A DNA stretch of 64,000 bases. It comes from Brevibacterium rongguiense. Lineage in GTDB: Bacteria; Actinomycetota; Actinomycetes; Actinomycetales; Brevibacteriaceae. The stretch spans positions 1 through 64,000 of the forward strand of contig NZ_WWEQ01000011.1 in the NCBI RefSeq assembly GCF_009857845.1, read 5' to 3'. Position 1 is the stretch's first letter; every line of letters starts with the position of its first letter. Shown in pieces: positions 1 to 11,350 of this stretch. The notes beneath the pieces are model-generated. The model searched no databases and was not told the DNA's origin. It worked only from the letters and a program-made list of their open reading frames with translations. Made by a program: the position numbers and the translations under genes.

Positions 1-54
1 CCCCCCTTGCCGGAGCGGATCCGGTCCCGGGCCCCGGCACCGTGGCACAGGTCT

Positions 55-588
55 TCACCAGGGGGTTCTACGCCCTCGACGCTGCCGGCCGGATCGTCCC
101 GGGCCGGTCTGGGGCGGCTCCCCGCGCCGGAACGCCTCGGCGGCGCCGCGCGCGCGGGCGTCGGCGGCCTCGTTGAGCGGGTGGTTGTTGTGGCCCTTGA
201 CCCATTCGAAGTCGACCGCGCGGCCCTGGGCGCGCACCTCGGCCAGCGCCGCGTCCAGCTGCTCGAGCAGGTCGCGGTTGAGCACCGCCTTGCCGTCGGC
301 CTTCTTCCAGCCCTTGCGCTTCCAGCCGGCCATCCACTTCGTCACCGCGTTGATGACGTACTGGGAGTCGCAGAGGATCCGCAGGCCTTCGTCGCCCGGG
401 ATCGTGCCCGCCTGCGCCGCGGCGTGCACCGCGCGCAGGAGCTCGAGGACGGCCTGGAGCTCGCCGCGGTTGTTCGTCGCGTTGTCCCAGCCGCCGGCGG
501 CCCACGAGGCGTCGTCGATGTACCAGGCCCAGCCGGCCGGGCCGGGGTTGCCGAGGGCGGAGCCGTCGGCTGCGGCGATGATCGTCAC
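55..588 (-). CDS. rnhA: Ribonuclease HI
   Basis: Cleaves the RNA strand of RNA:DNA hybrids in the cytoplasm (R-loops, Okazaki primers). The 177-residue protein shows the RNase HI fold motifs in order: ADGSALGNPGPAGWAW from residue 7, NNRGEL at 39-44, CDSQYV at 73-78 and WVKGHNNHPLNEAADARA from 129. The four metal-binding acidic residues of the family are present as D8, E43, D74 and D143. The GTG start at 588 is preceded by a good ribosome binding site (GGAGGGAC). The body is the usual length for a stand-alone RNase HI; the last ~25 residues are a basic, low-complexity tail. It is transcribed away from the metallopeptidase gene at 663. The 54 bases between its stop and the window edge show no gene I can support. 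Confidence 0.93.
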   Translation of the reverse strand: MTIIAAADGSALGNPGPAGWAWYIDDASWAAGGWDNATNNRGELQAVLELLRAVHAAAQAGTIPGDEGLRILCDSQYVINAVTKWMAGWKRKGWKKADGKAVLNRDLLEQLDAALAEVRAQGRAVDFEWVKGHNNHPLNEAADARARGAAEAFRRGEPPQTGPGRSGRQRRGRRTPW

Positions 589-650
589 GGGCGTCCCTCC
601 TCGGGCTCTGGCGCAGGGGCTCTCGCACAGGGGCGCGCGAAGGCCCCCAC

Positions 651-656
651 TATGCT
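651..656 (+). promoter_or_regulatory. Leaderless -10 box for the zinc metallopeptidase
   Basis: TATGCT lies exactly 6 bases before the ATG at 663 and there is no Shine-Dalgarno sequence. This is the spacing expected when transcription starts on the start codon. The same layout recurs at several other genes in the window. Confidence 0.5.
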
Positions 657-662
657 ACTGCC

Positions 663-1577
663 ATGACATTCTCACCGGGCAGCGGGCTCGATACCTCGCA
701 GGTCTCCCAGCGCTCCGGAGGCGGGGGCGGCCTGGGTCTGCCCGTCAAGGTGGGCGGCGGGCTGGGCGGGGTGGCGGTGCTCGTCATCGGCCTGTTCCTG
801 TTCGGGCCGGACTTCCTCAACCAGGCCTCGGACGGCTCCGCGGCCTACGACGACTCCCAGGTCAGCTCGAGCGGCTCGGATTCCCTCGCGGAGACGTGCA
901 GGACCGGGGAGGACGCGAACCGCGATGCGCGCTGCCGCGTCGTGGGGACCGTGAACTCGCTCAACCAGTACTGGCCCTCCGGCGCCTCTGCGCTGGGCGT
1001 GAAGTACGCGCGGCCGGACGCCGTGCTCACCTCCGGCAGCTGGTCGACGGGCTGCGGGTCCGCGAGCTCGGCCATGGGCCCGTTCTACTGCCCCGCGGAC
1101 CGGACGGCCTACTTCGACGTGGGCTTCTTCGACGAGCTGCGCTCGCAGTACGGCGCCGATCGCGGGCCGCTGGCGGAGGAGTACGTCGTCGCCCACGAAT
1201 TCGGCCACCACATCCAGGCGCTGACCGGCGATTCGCAGCGCGCGCGCCAGGGCGACACCGGGCCGCAGTCGTCCTCGGTGCGCCTCGAGCTGCAGGCCGA
1301 CTGCTACGCCGGGGTGTGGGCGGCCAACGCGGCGCAGACCTCCGACCCCGTCACCGGCGAGCCGTATCTGGAGCCGCTCACCGGCGACGATGTGAAGTCG
1401 GCGGTCTCCGCGGCCCAGGCCGTGGGCGATGACCGGATCCAGCGCAAGGCGCGCGGGCGGGTGACGCCGGAGAGCTTCACCCACGGCACGGCCCAGCAGC
1501 GCGAGACGTGGTTCATGCGCGGCTACAGCGCAGCCGAGCCCCAGACCTGCGACACGTTCTCCCCCAGCACCGTCTGA
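663..1577 (+). CDS. Neutral zinc metallopeptidase (YpfJ/PF04228 type)
   Basis: Probable membrane-anchored metalloprotease of the putative neutral zinc metallopeptidase family; substrate unknown. The 304-residue protein has a glycine-rich N-terminus, one hydrophobic segment at about 34-48, and an extracellular region with paired cysteines (C79, C91, C131, C143). The zinc-protease motif HEFGHH is at 178-183 (H178, E179, H182), followed by LELQADCYAGVWA from 208, where E209 is the likely third zinc ligand. C-terminal text such as DRIQRKARGRVTPESFTHGTAQQRETWF is typical of the family. The ATG at 663 appears to be read from a leaderless transcript. The family call is firm; the biological role is not known from sequence. 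Confidence 0.88.
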   Translation: MTFSPGSGLDTSQVSQRSGGGGGLGLPVKVGGGLGGVAVLVIGLFLFGPDFLNQASDGSAAYDDSQVSSSGSDSLAETCRTGEDANRDARCRVVGTVNSLNQYWPSGASALGVKYARPDAVLTSGSWSTGCGSASSAMGPFYCPADRTAYFDVGFFDELRSQYGADRGPLAEEYVVAHEFGHHIQALTGDSQRARQGDTGPQSSSVRLELQADCYAGVWAANAAQTSDPVTGEPYLEPLTGDDVKSAVSAAQAVGDDRIQRKARGRVTPESFTHGTAQQRETWFMRGYSAAEPQTCDTFSPSTV

Positions 1578-1668
1578 ACCGGCACCATCTGATCCCGCAC
1601 CAGCTGAAAACCCGCGCCGTGCGATCCAGCCCCGCCCGACCGGCGGCCGAGCAGTCCAGGAGGAGCCC

Positions 1669-2811
1669 ATGAGCGAGCCCAGTGAGCCGGGCGGCTGGCC
1701 GCCCCTCATCGTCCGCCGCGCCGACTGCCGGGAGCAGCCGTGGGCCAATGGCCAGGGCACCACCGCCGAGGTGCTGCGCGGCAGCGCGCCCCCGGCGCCG
1801 GGCCGGCCCGGCGCCCCGACCGCCGAGGACGGACCCGCCGCACCCGGCGCCGACGCCGCGGACGGGCCCGGCTGGGACTGGCGCGTGAGCATCGCCACGG
1901 TCGACTCGCCCTCGCCGTTCAGCCCCCTGCCGGGCATCGACCGCACGCTCGTGTGCCTGGGCCCCGCGCACCTGACGCTGCGCATCGACGGCAAGGCCTG
2001 GGAGCTCGCGCCCACGGAGACGATCCGCTTCCGCGGCGAGGACACGGTCGAATCGCTGCTCGTCACCGAGCCCACACTGGACTTCAATGTCATGGTCCGG
2101 CGGGCCGCGGCGCAGGCGGAGGTCCGGCTCGAGCGCCTGAGCGCGCCGCTGCCGCTGGCCGCCGAGCCCGGCGAGGCGGTGCTCGCCACGGTGCTCGAGG
2201 GCGACTGCGCGCTCCTGCCCGCCGCACAGGTGCCGGCCGAGCTGCGCGCCGCGCTCGCCCACGCCCCCGCAGGGCACGAGCCCCCGGGGCTGAACGACAT
2301 CGCCCCGGCCGCGCACGCACTGGCCGAGGGCCATCCCGTCCGCGCCGGCGAGGCGGCGCTCGACCGCGTCGCGGAGCTGCGCGCGGAGCACCGGGCGCGA
2401 CACACCGCGCAGGAGGCGCGCAAGCGGCTCGCGACCGCGCTCGCCGGGTCCGCCGCGCGGGCACTCGGACGCCTCGACACCGTGGCCCTCGGCACCGCCG
2501 CCCTCGGTGCCGTGGCCGACGGTACGGACGGCGGTACCGCGAGCGGCGGTCCAGCGGGCGGCGGTCCAGCGGGCGAGCGGGCCGATGCCCCGGTCGTGAT
2601 CGTGCCCACCGGGGCAGCGCAGACGCATCCAGACCAGACCGGCCCGGGCCAGCCCGGCCCGGAGCAGGCCGCGGCGGAGCAGCCCAACCGCGCGTATCCG
2701 CACACGAGCCCGCGCGAGGTCCCACAGGCGCGCCACACGGCGCCGGTCGTCAACCACCCCCAGTCGGCTCAGCCGCTGGTCGCGGTGGTGACGATCCGGT
2801 TCCCGGCGTGA
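1669..2811 (+). CDS. HutD/Ves-family protein with a long low-complexity tail
   Basis: HutD-like cupin protein. HutD proteins accompany histidine-utilisation genes in other bacteria but their biochemical role is unsettled. Diagnostic motifs are PWANGQGTTAEV at 24-35, WDWRVSIATVDSPSPFSPLPG at 69-89 and DFNVMVRR at 138-145. Family members are about 180-200 residues; this one is 380. It carries a Pro/Ala/Gly insert (40-67) and a C-terminal half rich in Ala, Gly and Pro with a small repeat (GGPAGGGPAG). No hut catabolic gene lies nearby, so histidine metabolism is only an inference. Its start has an AGGAGG ribosome binding site upstream at about 1658. It ends 62 bases before the convergent suf operon. 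Confidence 0.72.
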   Translation: MSEPSEPGGWPPLIVRRADCREQPWANGQGTTAEVLRGSAPPAPGRPGAPTAEDGPAAPGADAADGPGWDWRVSIATVDSPSPFSPLPGIDRTLVCLGPAHLTLRIDGKAWELAPTETIRFRGEDTVESLLVTEPTLDFNVMVRRAAAQAEVRLERLSAPLPLAAEPGEAVLATVLEGDCALLPAAQVPAELRAALAHAPAGHEPPGLNDIAPAAHALAEGHPVRAGEAALDRVAELRAEHRARHTAQEARKRLATALAGSAARALGRLDTVALGTAALGAVADGTDGGTASGGPAGGGPAGERADAPVVIVPTGAAQTHPDQTGPGQPGPEQAAAEQPNRAYPHTSPREVPQARHTAPVVNHPQSAQPLVAVVTIRFPA

Positions 2812-2873
2812 GCCTCGGATTCTCGGAGCGTCGCAAGCCCGCGAGGTTCGTGGGACTCAGTGTCTCGTGAGCC

Positions 2874-3201
2874 TCAGATGTTGAACCCGAGGGCGCGCAT
2901 CTGCTCGCGGCCGTCCTCGGTGATCTTCTCCGGGCCCCACGGCGGCATCCACACCCAGTTGATGCGCACGGCCGGCACGATGCCCTCGAGGCTCATGGCC
3001 ACCTGGTCCTCGAGCACGTCGGTAAGGGGGCATGCGGCGGAAGTCAGCGTCATCTCGACGACCGCGGTCCCGTCCTCCTCCACGGCGGCGCCGTAGACGA
3101 GGCCCAGGTCGACGACGTTGACGCCGAGCTCGGGGTCGATGACGTCCATGAGGGCCTCGAGGACCTCCTCCGGGGTGGCATTCTGCGGGGCGTCGATGAC
3201 T

Positions 3202-3209
<8 letters not shown>
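2874..3209 (-). CDS. sufT: SufT-like metal-sulfur cluster assembly factor (DUF59/MIP18)
   Basis: Auxiliary factor in Fe-S cluster maturation, last gene of the suf operon. The 111-residue protein has the DUF59 core DPELGVNVVDLGLVYG at 25-40, the conserved cysteine C60 in LTSAACPLTD, and the C-terminal PPWGPEKITEDGREQMRALGF. The frame is open further upstream, but a GTG at 3209 sits behind a clear AAGGAG, so I take it as the start; that gives an 8-base overlap with the end of sufU and implies translational coupling. Homologues in other bacteria help transfer clusters to certain apoproteins. It is convergent with the HutD-like gene. Confidence 0.88.
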
Positions 3210-6021
<2,812 letters not shown>

Positions 6022-6025
<4 letters not shown>

Positions 6026-7176
6026 AGGACGCTCCGCGCCAGCTCTTCTTCGATCTTCTCGGTGATGACGTCCTCGATCGCGGGCACGCGGATCTTCTGC
6101 ACGACCTCGTTGAAGAAGCCGCGGACCACGAGCCGGCGCGCGACGACCTCAGGGATGCCGCGGCTGAGCAGGTAGAACATGTGCTCCTCGTCGAACCGGC
6201 CGGTCGACGAGGCGTGCCCGGCGCCCTCGATGTCGCCGGTCTCGATCTCGAGGTTGGGCACGGAGTCGGCGCGAGCGCCCTCGGTGAGGACGAGGTTGCG
6301 GTTGAGCTCGTACGTGTCGATCCCGATCGCCTCGGGCCGGATGAGCACGTCGCCGATCCACACGCTGCGCGCGTCCACGCCCTGCAGGGCGCCCTTGTAC
6401 ATGACGTTCGAGGTGGCGCGCGGGGTGTTGTGGTCGATGTACGTGCGGTGCTCGAGGTGCTGGGCCGCGTCCGCGAAGTAGAGGCCCAGCAGCTCCGCCT
6501 GCCCGCCGGGCCCGGCGTAGCGGACGTTGGAGTTCAGCCGCACGACCTCGCCGCCGAGTGTGATGACGATGTGCTTGAGCTGCGCGTCCTTGCCCACGAT
6601 CGCGTCGTGCTGGCCCAGGTGCGCCGCGCCGTCGGCCCACAGCTGCAGGGACACGAACGTCACGGCGGCCCCGTCGCCCACGACGAGCGAGACGAGCTCG
6701 GAGTAGTCCGCGCGGCCCTCGTGCTCGACGATGACGGTGGCCTTCGCATTCGCGCCCACCGTGACGAGCACGTGGCCGTGGACCGGCTCATCCCCGCCCC
6801 GGCCGTCGGCGTGGATGATGAGCGGGCCGTCGAGCTCGGTGTCGGCGGGCACGTCGTAGTGGCGCACGCCGGGCGCGTTCGCCGCGGCGATCGCGGCCGG
6901 CAGGTCCTCGGGCTCGAGGATGCCCATGCCCGTGGCGTGGGCGAGGTCGACCGTCTCCGCGGTCGCGCCGGCGGGCAGCTGCTCGTCGACCGCGAGCTGC
7001 GCGCCGGTGGCGCGGTCGGCGAAGAGCGGGGCGAGCCGCTTGACCGGCGTGAAGCGCCACTCCTCCTCGCGGCCGGTGATGGCCGGGAAGTCCGCGACGT
7101 CGAAGCTGCGGGTGCGGTCGCTGCGCGATGACGCGGGAACCTGCACCTCGGCAGCGCTGGCCAGGGTTTCAGTCAT
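6022..7176 (-). CDS. sufD: Fe-S scaffold subunit SufD
   Basis: Partner of SufB in the SufBCD scaffold. The 384-residue protein has the SufB/D beta-helix core and the C-terminal family segment around residues 321-350, GHASSTGRFDEEHMFYLLSRG, where H321 corresponds to the histidine important for cluster assembly in characterised SufD. The ATG at 7176 lies 54 bases after sufB, behind AGGAGAAACAGGAC. It ends in a GTGA overlap with the Rieske gene. Confidence 0.94.
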
Positions 7177-7230
7177 GTGTCCTGTTTCTCCTCAGTGGGC
7201 TGGCGCGATGGCGGGCGGGGCGAGCGGGGC

Positions 7231-8661
7231 TCAGCCGACCGCGCCCTCCATCTGCAGTTCGATGAGCCGGTTGAGCTCGAGGGCGTACTCCATGGGCAGC
7301 TCGCGGGCGATCGGCTCGACGAAGCCGCGCACGATCATCGCCATCGCCTCCGTCTCCTCGAGTCCGCGGCTCATGAGGTAGAAGAGCTGGTCCTCACTCA
7401 CCTTCGACACCGTGGCCTCGTGGCCCAGGGACACGTCGTCCTCGCGGATGTCGATGTAGGGGTACGTGTCGGAGCGGGAGACGTTGTCGACGAGCAGCGC
7501 ATCGCACAGCACGTTGTTCGACGAGCCCTTGGCGCCCGGGTGGACGTGGACGAGGCCGCGGTAGCCGGCCCGGCCGCCCGCCCGCGCCACGGACTTCGAC
7601 ACGATCGACGAGTGGGTGTTGGGCGCCGCGTGGACCATCTTCGCGCCGGTGTCCTGGTGCTGGTCGGCGCCGGCGAAGGCCACGGACAGCGTCTCGCCGC
7701 GCGCGTGCTCGCCGGTCATCCAGATCGCCGGGTACTTCATCGTCACCTTCGAGCCGATGTTGCCGTCGACCCACTCCATGGTGGCGCCGGCCTCGGCGAT
7801 GGCGCGCTTGGTCACGAGGTTGTACACGTTGTTCGACCAGTTCTGGATCGTCGTGTAGCGCACCCGGGCGTCCTTCTTCGCGATGATCTCCACGACGGCG
7901 GAGTGCAGCGAGTCGGACTTGTAGATGGGCGCGGTGCAGCCCTCGACGTAGTGCACGTAGGAGCCCTCGTCGGCGATGATGAGCGTGCGCTCGAACTGGC
8001 CCATGTTCTCCGTGTTGATGCGGAAGTAGGCCTGCAGGGGGATCTCGACGTGGACGCCCTTGGGCACGTAGATGAACGAGCCGCCGGACCACACCGCGGT
8101 GTTGAGCGCGGAGAACTTGTTGTCGCCGGCCGGGATGACGGAGCCGAAGTACTCCTCGAAGATCTCCGGGTGCTCCTTGAGGCCGGTGTCCGTGTCGAGG
8201 AAGATGACGCCCTGGCGCTCGAGCTCCTCGTTGATCTTGTGGTAGACGACCTCGGATTCGTACTGCGCGGCGACGCCCGCGACCAGGCGCTGCTTCTCCG
8301 CCTCCGGGATGCCCAGGCGGTCGTAGGTCGCCTTAATGTCCTCGGGGAGGTCCTCCCAGGACTGCGCCTGGCCCTCGGTGGAGCGCACGAAGTACTTGAT
8401 GTCGTCGAAGTCGATGCCGGTGAGGTCGGCGCCCCAGTTGGGCATGGGCTTCTTGCCGAACATCTTGAGGGCCCGCAGGCGGCGCTGGAGCATCCACTCC
8501 GGCTCGTCCTTGAGCGCCGAGATGCGGCGCACGACGTCCTCGCTCAGGCCGCGCTGGGCCTCGGCGCCGGCGTCGTGCTCGTCGTGCCAGCCGTACTGGT
8601 AGGCGCCGATGTCCTTGAGCTCCGGGTTCGCCTCGAGGATCGGGTTGCTGGTGTCGGTCAT
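7231..8661 (-). CDS. sufB: Fe-S scaffold subunit SufB
   Basis: Main scaffold protein of the SUF system. From the ATG at 8661 the product is 476 residues, beginning [19 protein letters not shown]. The C-terminal half holds [16 protein letters not shown]-type family sequence with C386, the likely persulfide or cluster cysteine, then [22 protein letters not shown]. The frame stays open about 70 codons further upstream over sufR, but that part has no SufB similarity, and AAGGAGG directly before 8661 fixes the start. The ATG overlaps the sufR stop by 4 bases, so repressor and first structural gene are coupled. Confidence 0.96.
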   Translation of the reverse strand: MTDTSNPILEANPELKDIGAYQYGWHDEHDAGAEAQRGLSEDVVRRISALKDEPEWMLQRRLRALKMFGKKPMPNWGADLTGIDFDDIKYFVRSTEGQAQSWEDLPEDIKATYDRLGIPEAEKQRLVAGVAAQYESEVVYHKINEELERQGVIFLDTDTGLKEHPEIFEEYFGSVIPAGDNKFSALNTAVWSGGSFIYVPKGVHVEIPLQAYFRINTENMGQFERTLIIADEGSYVHYVEGCTAPIYKSDSLHSAVVEIIAKKDARVRYTTIQNWSNNVYNLVTKRAIAEAGATMEWVDGNIGSKVTMKYPAIWMTGEHARGETLSVAFAGADQHQDTGAKMVHAAPNTHSSIVSKSVARAGGRAGYRGLVHVHPGAKGSSNNVLCDALLVDNVSRSDTYPYIDIREDDVSLGHEATVSKVSEDQLFYLMSRGLEETEAMAMIVRGFVEPIARELPMEYALELNRLIELQMEGAVG

Positions 8662-9404
8662 CGCGGACCTCCTTGTGTGTGGTCTGTCTGGTCGATGAGC
8701 GGTCGGTTGAGGACCGACGTCGGAATGTGGGTCGTGCAGACGTGGGCGCCGGAGGCCAGGGTCGACAGCCGCCGGACGTCGACGCCGAGCACCTCTGCGA
8801 ACATCTCGAGCTCTGCCTCGCAGAACTGCGGGAAGCGCTCGGCGACGTGCTGGATGGGGCAGTGCCCCTGGCACAGCTGCATGGCCTCGAGCGGGGTGCC
8901 CACGGCCACCGGCGAGGCGGTCGAGGCGTAGCCCTCGGCGGTGAGGCCGGCGGCCAGGTCGCGCGAGCGCTGGGCCACCGAGCCGCGGCGATCGGCGCGG
9001 GCCTCGCCCACGCGGGCGCGCAGCGCGGCCTTGAGCTCCTCCACCCGGGAGCGGGCGAAGGCCTCGACGGCCTCGTCGCCGGCGGCGTCCTCGAGGTACT
9101 CGAGGGCGCGCACGGCCAGGTCGTCGTAGGCGTTGGAGATCGAGCTGTGGCCCATCGAGGTGACGACGTAGTGGCGGGCCGGCCGGCCGCGGCCGGCCTT
9201 GACCCCGGCGAGCTCGCGCACCTCGATGTAGCCGTCCTCACTCAGGGCATCGAGGTGGCGGCGGATCGCCGCGGCGGTGAGGTCGAGGGCCCGGGCCACG
9301 CCCGAGGCGCTGATGGGCCCGTGGTCGAGGACGTAGCGGAGCACCTTCTGGCGGGTGCGCGCGTCCTCCGGAGTGCGCTGCTGGGGCCGCTGCGCTGCCG
9401 TCAT
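8658..9404 (-). CDS. sufR: SufR-type Fe-S-sensing repressor of the suf operon
   Basis: DeoR/ArsR-like winged-helix regulator that represses suf genes when it holds an Fe-S cluster. In the 248-residue protein the helix-turn-helix is at about 17-66 ([31 protein letters not shown]). Four cysteines match the SufR cluster site: C178 and C182 (CQGHC), C195 (FCEAE) and C223 (HVCTTH). It is the first gene of the operon, has its own strong ribosome binding site (GGAGGGGGAG) and ends inside the sufB start, which implies autoregulation. Confidence 0.92.
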   Translation of the reverse strand: MTAAQRPQQRTPEDARTRQKVLRYVLDHGPISASGVARALDLTAAAIRRHLDALSEDGYIEVRELAGVKAGRGRPARHYVVTSMGHSSISNAYDDLAVRALEYLEDAAGDEAVEAFARSRVEELKAALRARVGEARADRRGSVAQRSRDLAAGLTAEGYASTASPVAVGTPLEAMQLCQGHCPIQHVAERFPQFCEAELEMFAEVLGVDVRRLSTLASGAHVCTTHIPTSVLNRPLIDQTDHTQGGPR

Positions 9405-9479
9405 CGCTCTCCCCCTCCGCTTCGCGTTCTGCGCGCCGCTGACCGGCGCGTCCGGGCCTTCGCTCGGACTTCTACAAGG

Positions 9480-9508
9480 ATTCTGTTACGTAAATTATTC
9501 CCTGTAAA
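9480..9508 (-). promoter_or_regulatory. suf operon promoter with palindromic operator candidate
   Basis: On the minus strand TTTACA (9508-9503) and CAGAAT (9485-9480) are separated by exactly 17 bases, a good -35/-10 pair upstream of sufR. The spacer is AT-rich and contains the perfect palindrome TTACGTAA (9486-9493), well placed for a repressor such as SufR. The region 9405-9581 is the only divergent regulatory spacer serving suf and the ABC-2 transporter. Confidence 0.6.
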
Positions 9509-9567
9509 TGCAGGGTCGCCTAAGGGCCCCGGGGGCCTGCGGAGGCCCGGCGCGGCGCCCCAGCACG

Positions 9568-9573
9568 TAGAAT
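9568..9573 (+). promoter_or_regulatory. -10 box for the ABC-2 transporter pair
   Basis: TAGAAT lies 8 bases before the GTG at 9582, with no Shine-Dalgarno sequence. This suggests a leaderless or nearly leaderless transcript for the transporter-ctaA run. Confidence 0.45.
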
Positions 9574-9581
9574 GGCCGACC

Positions 9582-10538
9582 GTGAGTCCCGTCCCCCCAC
9601 CGCAGCCGCTCGACATCCGCGATCTGCGCGTCGACTTCGGCCGCATCCGCGCCGTGGACGGAGTCAGCCTGAGCGCCGAGCCCGGCCGCGTCCTCGCGCT
9701 GCTGGGCCCCAACGGGGCCGGAAAGTCCACGACGATCGCGGCCGCCGTCGGCATGCTGCGCCCCGCGGGCGGCAGCGTGCGCATCTTCGGCCTTGACCCG
9801 CGCACGGCCCACCCGCGCACCGCCGGGCTCACCGGCGTCATGCTCCAGGACGGGGGCCTGCCCATGGCCTCACGGCCGCTCGCCGCCCTCACCCATCTTT
9901 CGCGCCTCTACGCCGACCCCCTGCCGGTGGGCCCGCTCGCCGAGCGGCTGGGCATCACCGCGTTCGCCGGCCGGTCGATCCGCCGCCTCTCCGGCGGGCA
10001 GCGCCAGCGCGTCGCGCTCGCCGCCGCGCTCATCGGCCGCCCGCGCCTCGTCTTCCTCGACGAGCCCACGGCCGGGCTCGACCCCCAGGCCGCACTCGCG
10101 GTCGCCGAGGTGATCGGCGAGCTGCGCGCCGACGGCGTCGCGGTCGTCCTCACCACCCACGACATGGCCGACGCCCAGACGCTCGCCGACGAGGTCACCG
10201 TCGTCGACCACGGCCGGGTGATCGCGCACGGCACGGTCGCCGAGCTCATCGCCGCCCATGCCCCGGGCGGTGCGGTCACCTCCGAGCTGCGCATCGTCAT
10301 GCGCGCCGAGCCGGGCAGTCCGGGCCCGGACTCCGCGCTGCTCGATGCCCTGGCACAGCTCGGCCCCCTCGACGCCGACGGGCGCGAGGTGCGCATCCGG
10401 GCCGACTTCGACGCCGCCCGGCTCGCGGCGGCGGCGCGCGCCCTCGCGGACGCGGGGGTCCGGCCGGCCGTGTTCTCGCTGGCCGAGCGCAGCCTGGGCG
10501 ATGTGTTCCTCGACCTGACCGGAAGGAGCCTGCGATGA
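9582..10538 (+). CDS. ABC-2 type transporter ATP-binding protein
   Basis: ATPase subunit of a DrrA/CcmA-like ABC exporter. The 318-residue protein has Walker A GPNGAGKST at 42-50, signature LSGGQRQR from 136, Walker B/D-loop LDEPTAGLD at 159-167 and an H-loop histidine in LTTHDMADA. The last ~90 residues form the accessory C-terminal domain of this subfamily. The GTG at 9582 is the first start that keeps the family N-terminus (PLDIRDLRVDFG). It overlaps the permease gene as ATGA and is divergent from sufR. Given that ctaA follows 15 bases after the permease, a role linked to respiratory assembly is possible, but the substrate cannot be read from sequence. Confidence 0.9.
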   Translation: MSPVPPPQPLDIRDLRVDFGRIRAVDGVSLSAEPGRVLALLGPNGAGKSTTIAAAVGMLRPAGGSVRIFGLDPRTAHPRTAGLTGVMLQDGGLPMASRPLAALTHLSRLYADPLPVGPLAERLGITAFAGRSIRRLSGGQRQRVALAAALIGRPRLVFLDEPTAGLDPQAALAVAEVIGELRADGVAVVLTTHDMADAQTLADEVTVVDHGRVIAHGTVAELIAAHAPGGAVTSELRIVMRAEPGSPGPDSALLDALAQLGPLDADGREVRIRADFDAARLAAAARALADAGVRPAVFSLAERSLGDVFLDLTGRSLR

Positions 10539-11335
10539 GCGACCGGCCCGCACCCAAGGCGGCCACCGCGGCCGCGCCGCCCGCCTCGAACGAGGCGCCG
10601 CCAGCCCGCCGGATCGCCGCCCAGGCGGCGTTCGAGGTCCGCTCGATCGTGCGCAACGGCGAGCAGCTCCTCCTCAGCGTCCTCGTGCCCGTGGGCGTCC
10701 TCATCGCCCTGTCGACCACCCGCATCCTCGACGCCGTGGGCGCCGATCCGCAGGCGGGCCCCCGGGTGGACGTCGCGACCGCGGGTGTGCTGGGACTCGC
10801 CATCGCCTCGACGGCGTTCGCGGGCCAGGCGATCGCCACCGCGTTCGAGCGCCGCTACGGGGTGCTCCGCCAGCTCGCGACCACGCCGCTCGGCGCCGGC
10901 GGCCTGGTGCTCGGCAAGCTCATCGCGGTGTGCGCGGTCGTGGCCTCGCAGTTCGCGCTCATCTTCGCCATCGCAGCGGCTCTGGGCTTCTCTGCCCATG
11001 TGAGTGTCCCGGGCGTCCTGCTCGCGGGGGTGCTCGGCACCGCCTCGCTCGTGAGCCTCGCGCTGCTCATGGCGGGCACCCTGCGCGCCGAGGCGACACT
11101 GGCCGGGGCGAACATCGTCTGGGTGCTCATGGCCGGCGCCGGCGGGATCCTCATCGCCCCGCCCGGGCTGTGGGGGCAGATCACGGCCATCCTGCCGTTC
11201 GGGGCCCTGGGCGATGCGATGCGCGCCGCCGTGCTCGCGGGGACGATCGACTGGCCGGCCCTGGCCGTCATGGCGATCTGGGCCGTCCTCGGCGTGGCGG
11301 GGTGCCGCGCGTGGTTCAGCTTCGACGGTCGATGA
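10535..11335 (+). CDS. ABC-2 type transporter permease
   Basis: Membrane partner of the preceding ATPase. The 266-residue protein has a basic N-terminus and about six hydrophobic segments in the ABC-2 pattern: one near residues 45-62, the LGLAIASTAFAGQAIATAFERRYG helix, then IAVCAVVASQFALIFAIAAAL, the VSVPGVLLAGVLGTASLVSLALLMAG pair, a helix near AGGILIAPPGL, and the C-terminal LAVMAIWAVLGVAGC. The ERRYGVLRQLATTPLG motif is typical of drug- or lipid-type ABC-2 permeases. Its ATG overlaps the ATPase stop. Confidence 0.88.
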   Translation: MSDRPAPKAATAAAPPASNEAPPARRIAAQAAFEVRSIVRNGEQLLLSVLVPVGVLIALSTTRILDAVGADPQAGPRVDVATAGVLGLAIASTAFAGQAIATAFERRYGVLRQLATTPLGAGGLVLGKLIAVCAVVASQFALIFAIAAALGFSAHVSVPGVLLAGVLGTASLVSLALLMAGTLRAEATLAGANIVWVLMAGAGGILIAPPGLWGQITAILPFGALGDAMRAAVLAGTIDWPALAVMAIWAVLGVAGCRAWFSFDGR

Positions 11336-11350
11336 GACACTGAGGGCATC

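Noticed and set aside
672-2753. Long minus-strand open frame (693 codons) across the metallopeptidase and HutD-like genes
   Set aside because: The product is Arg/Ala/Gly-rich without any domain and lies antisense to two well-supported genes; it is a high-GC shadow frame.
9501-9516. CCCTG-N6-CAGGG hairpin between sufR and the ABC ATPase considered as a terminator
   Set aside because: Only a 5-bp stem, and it sits over the sufR -35 box; more likely part of the promoter region.
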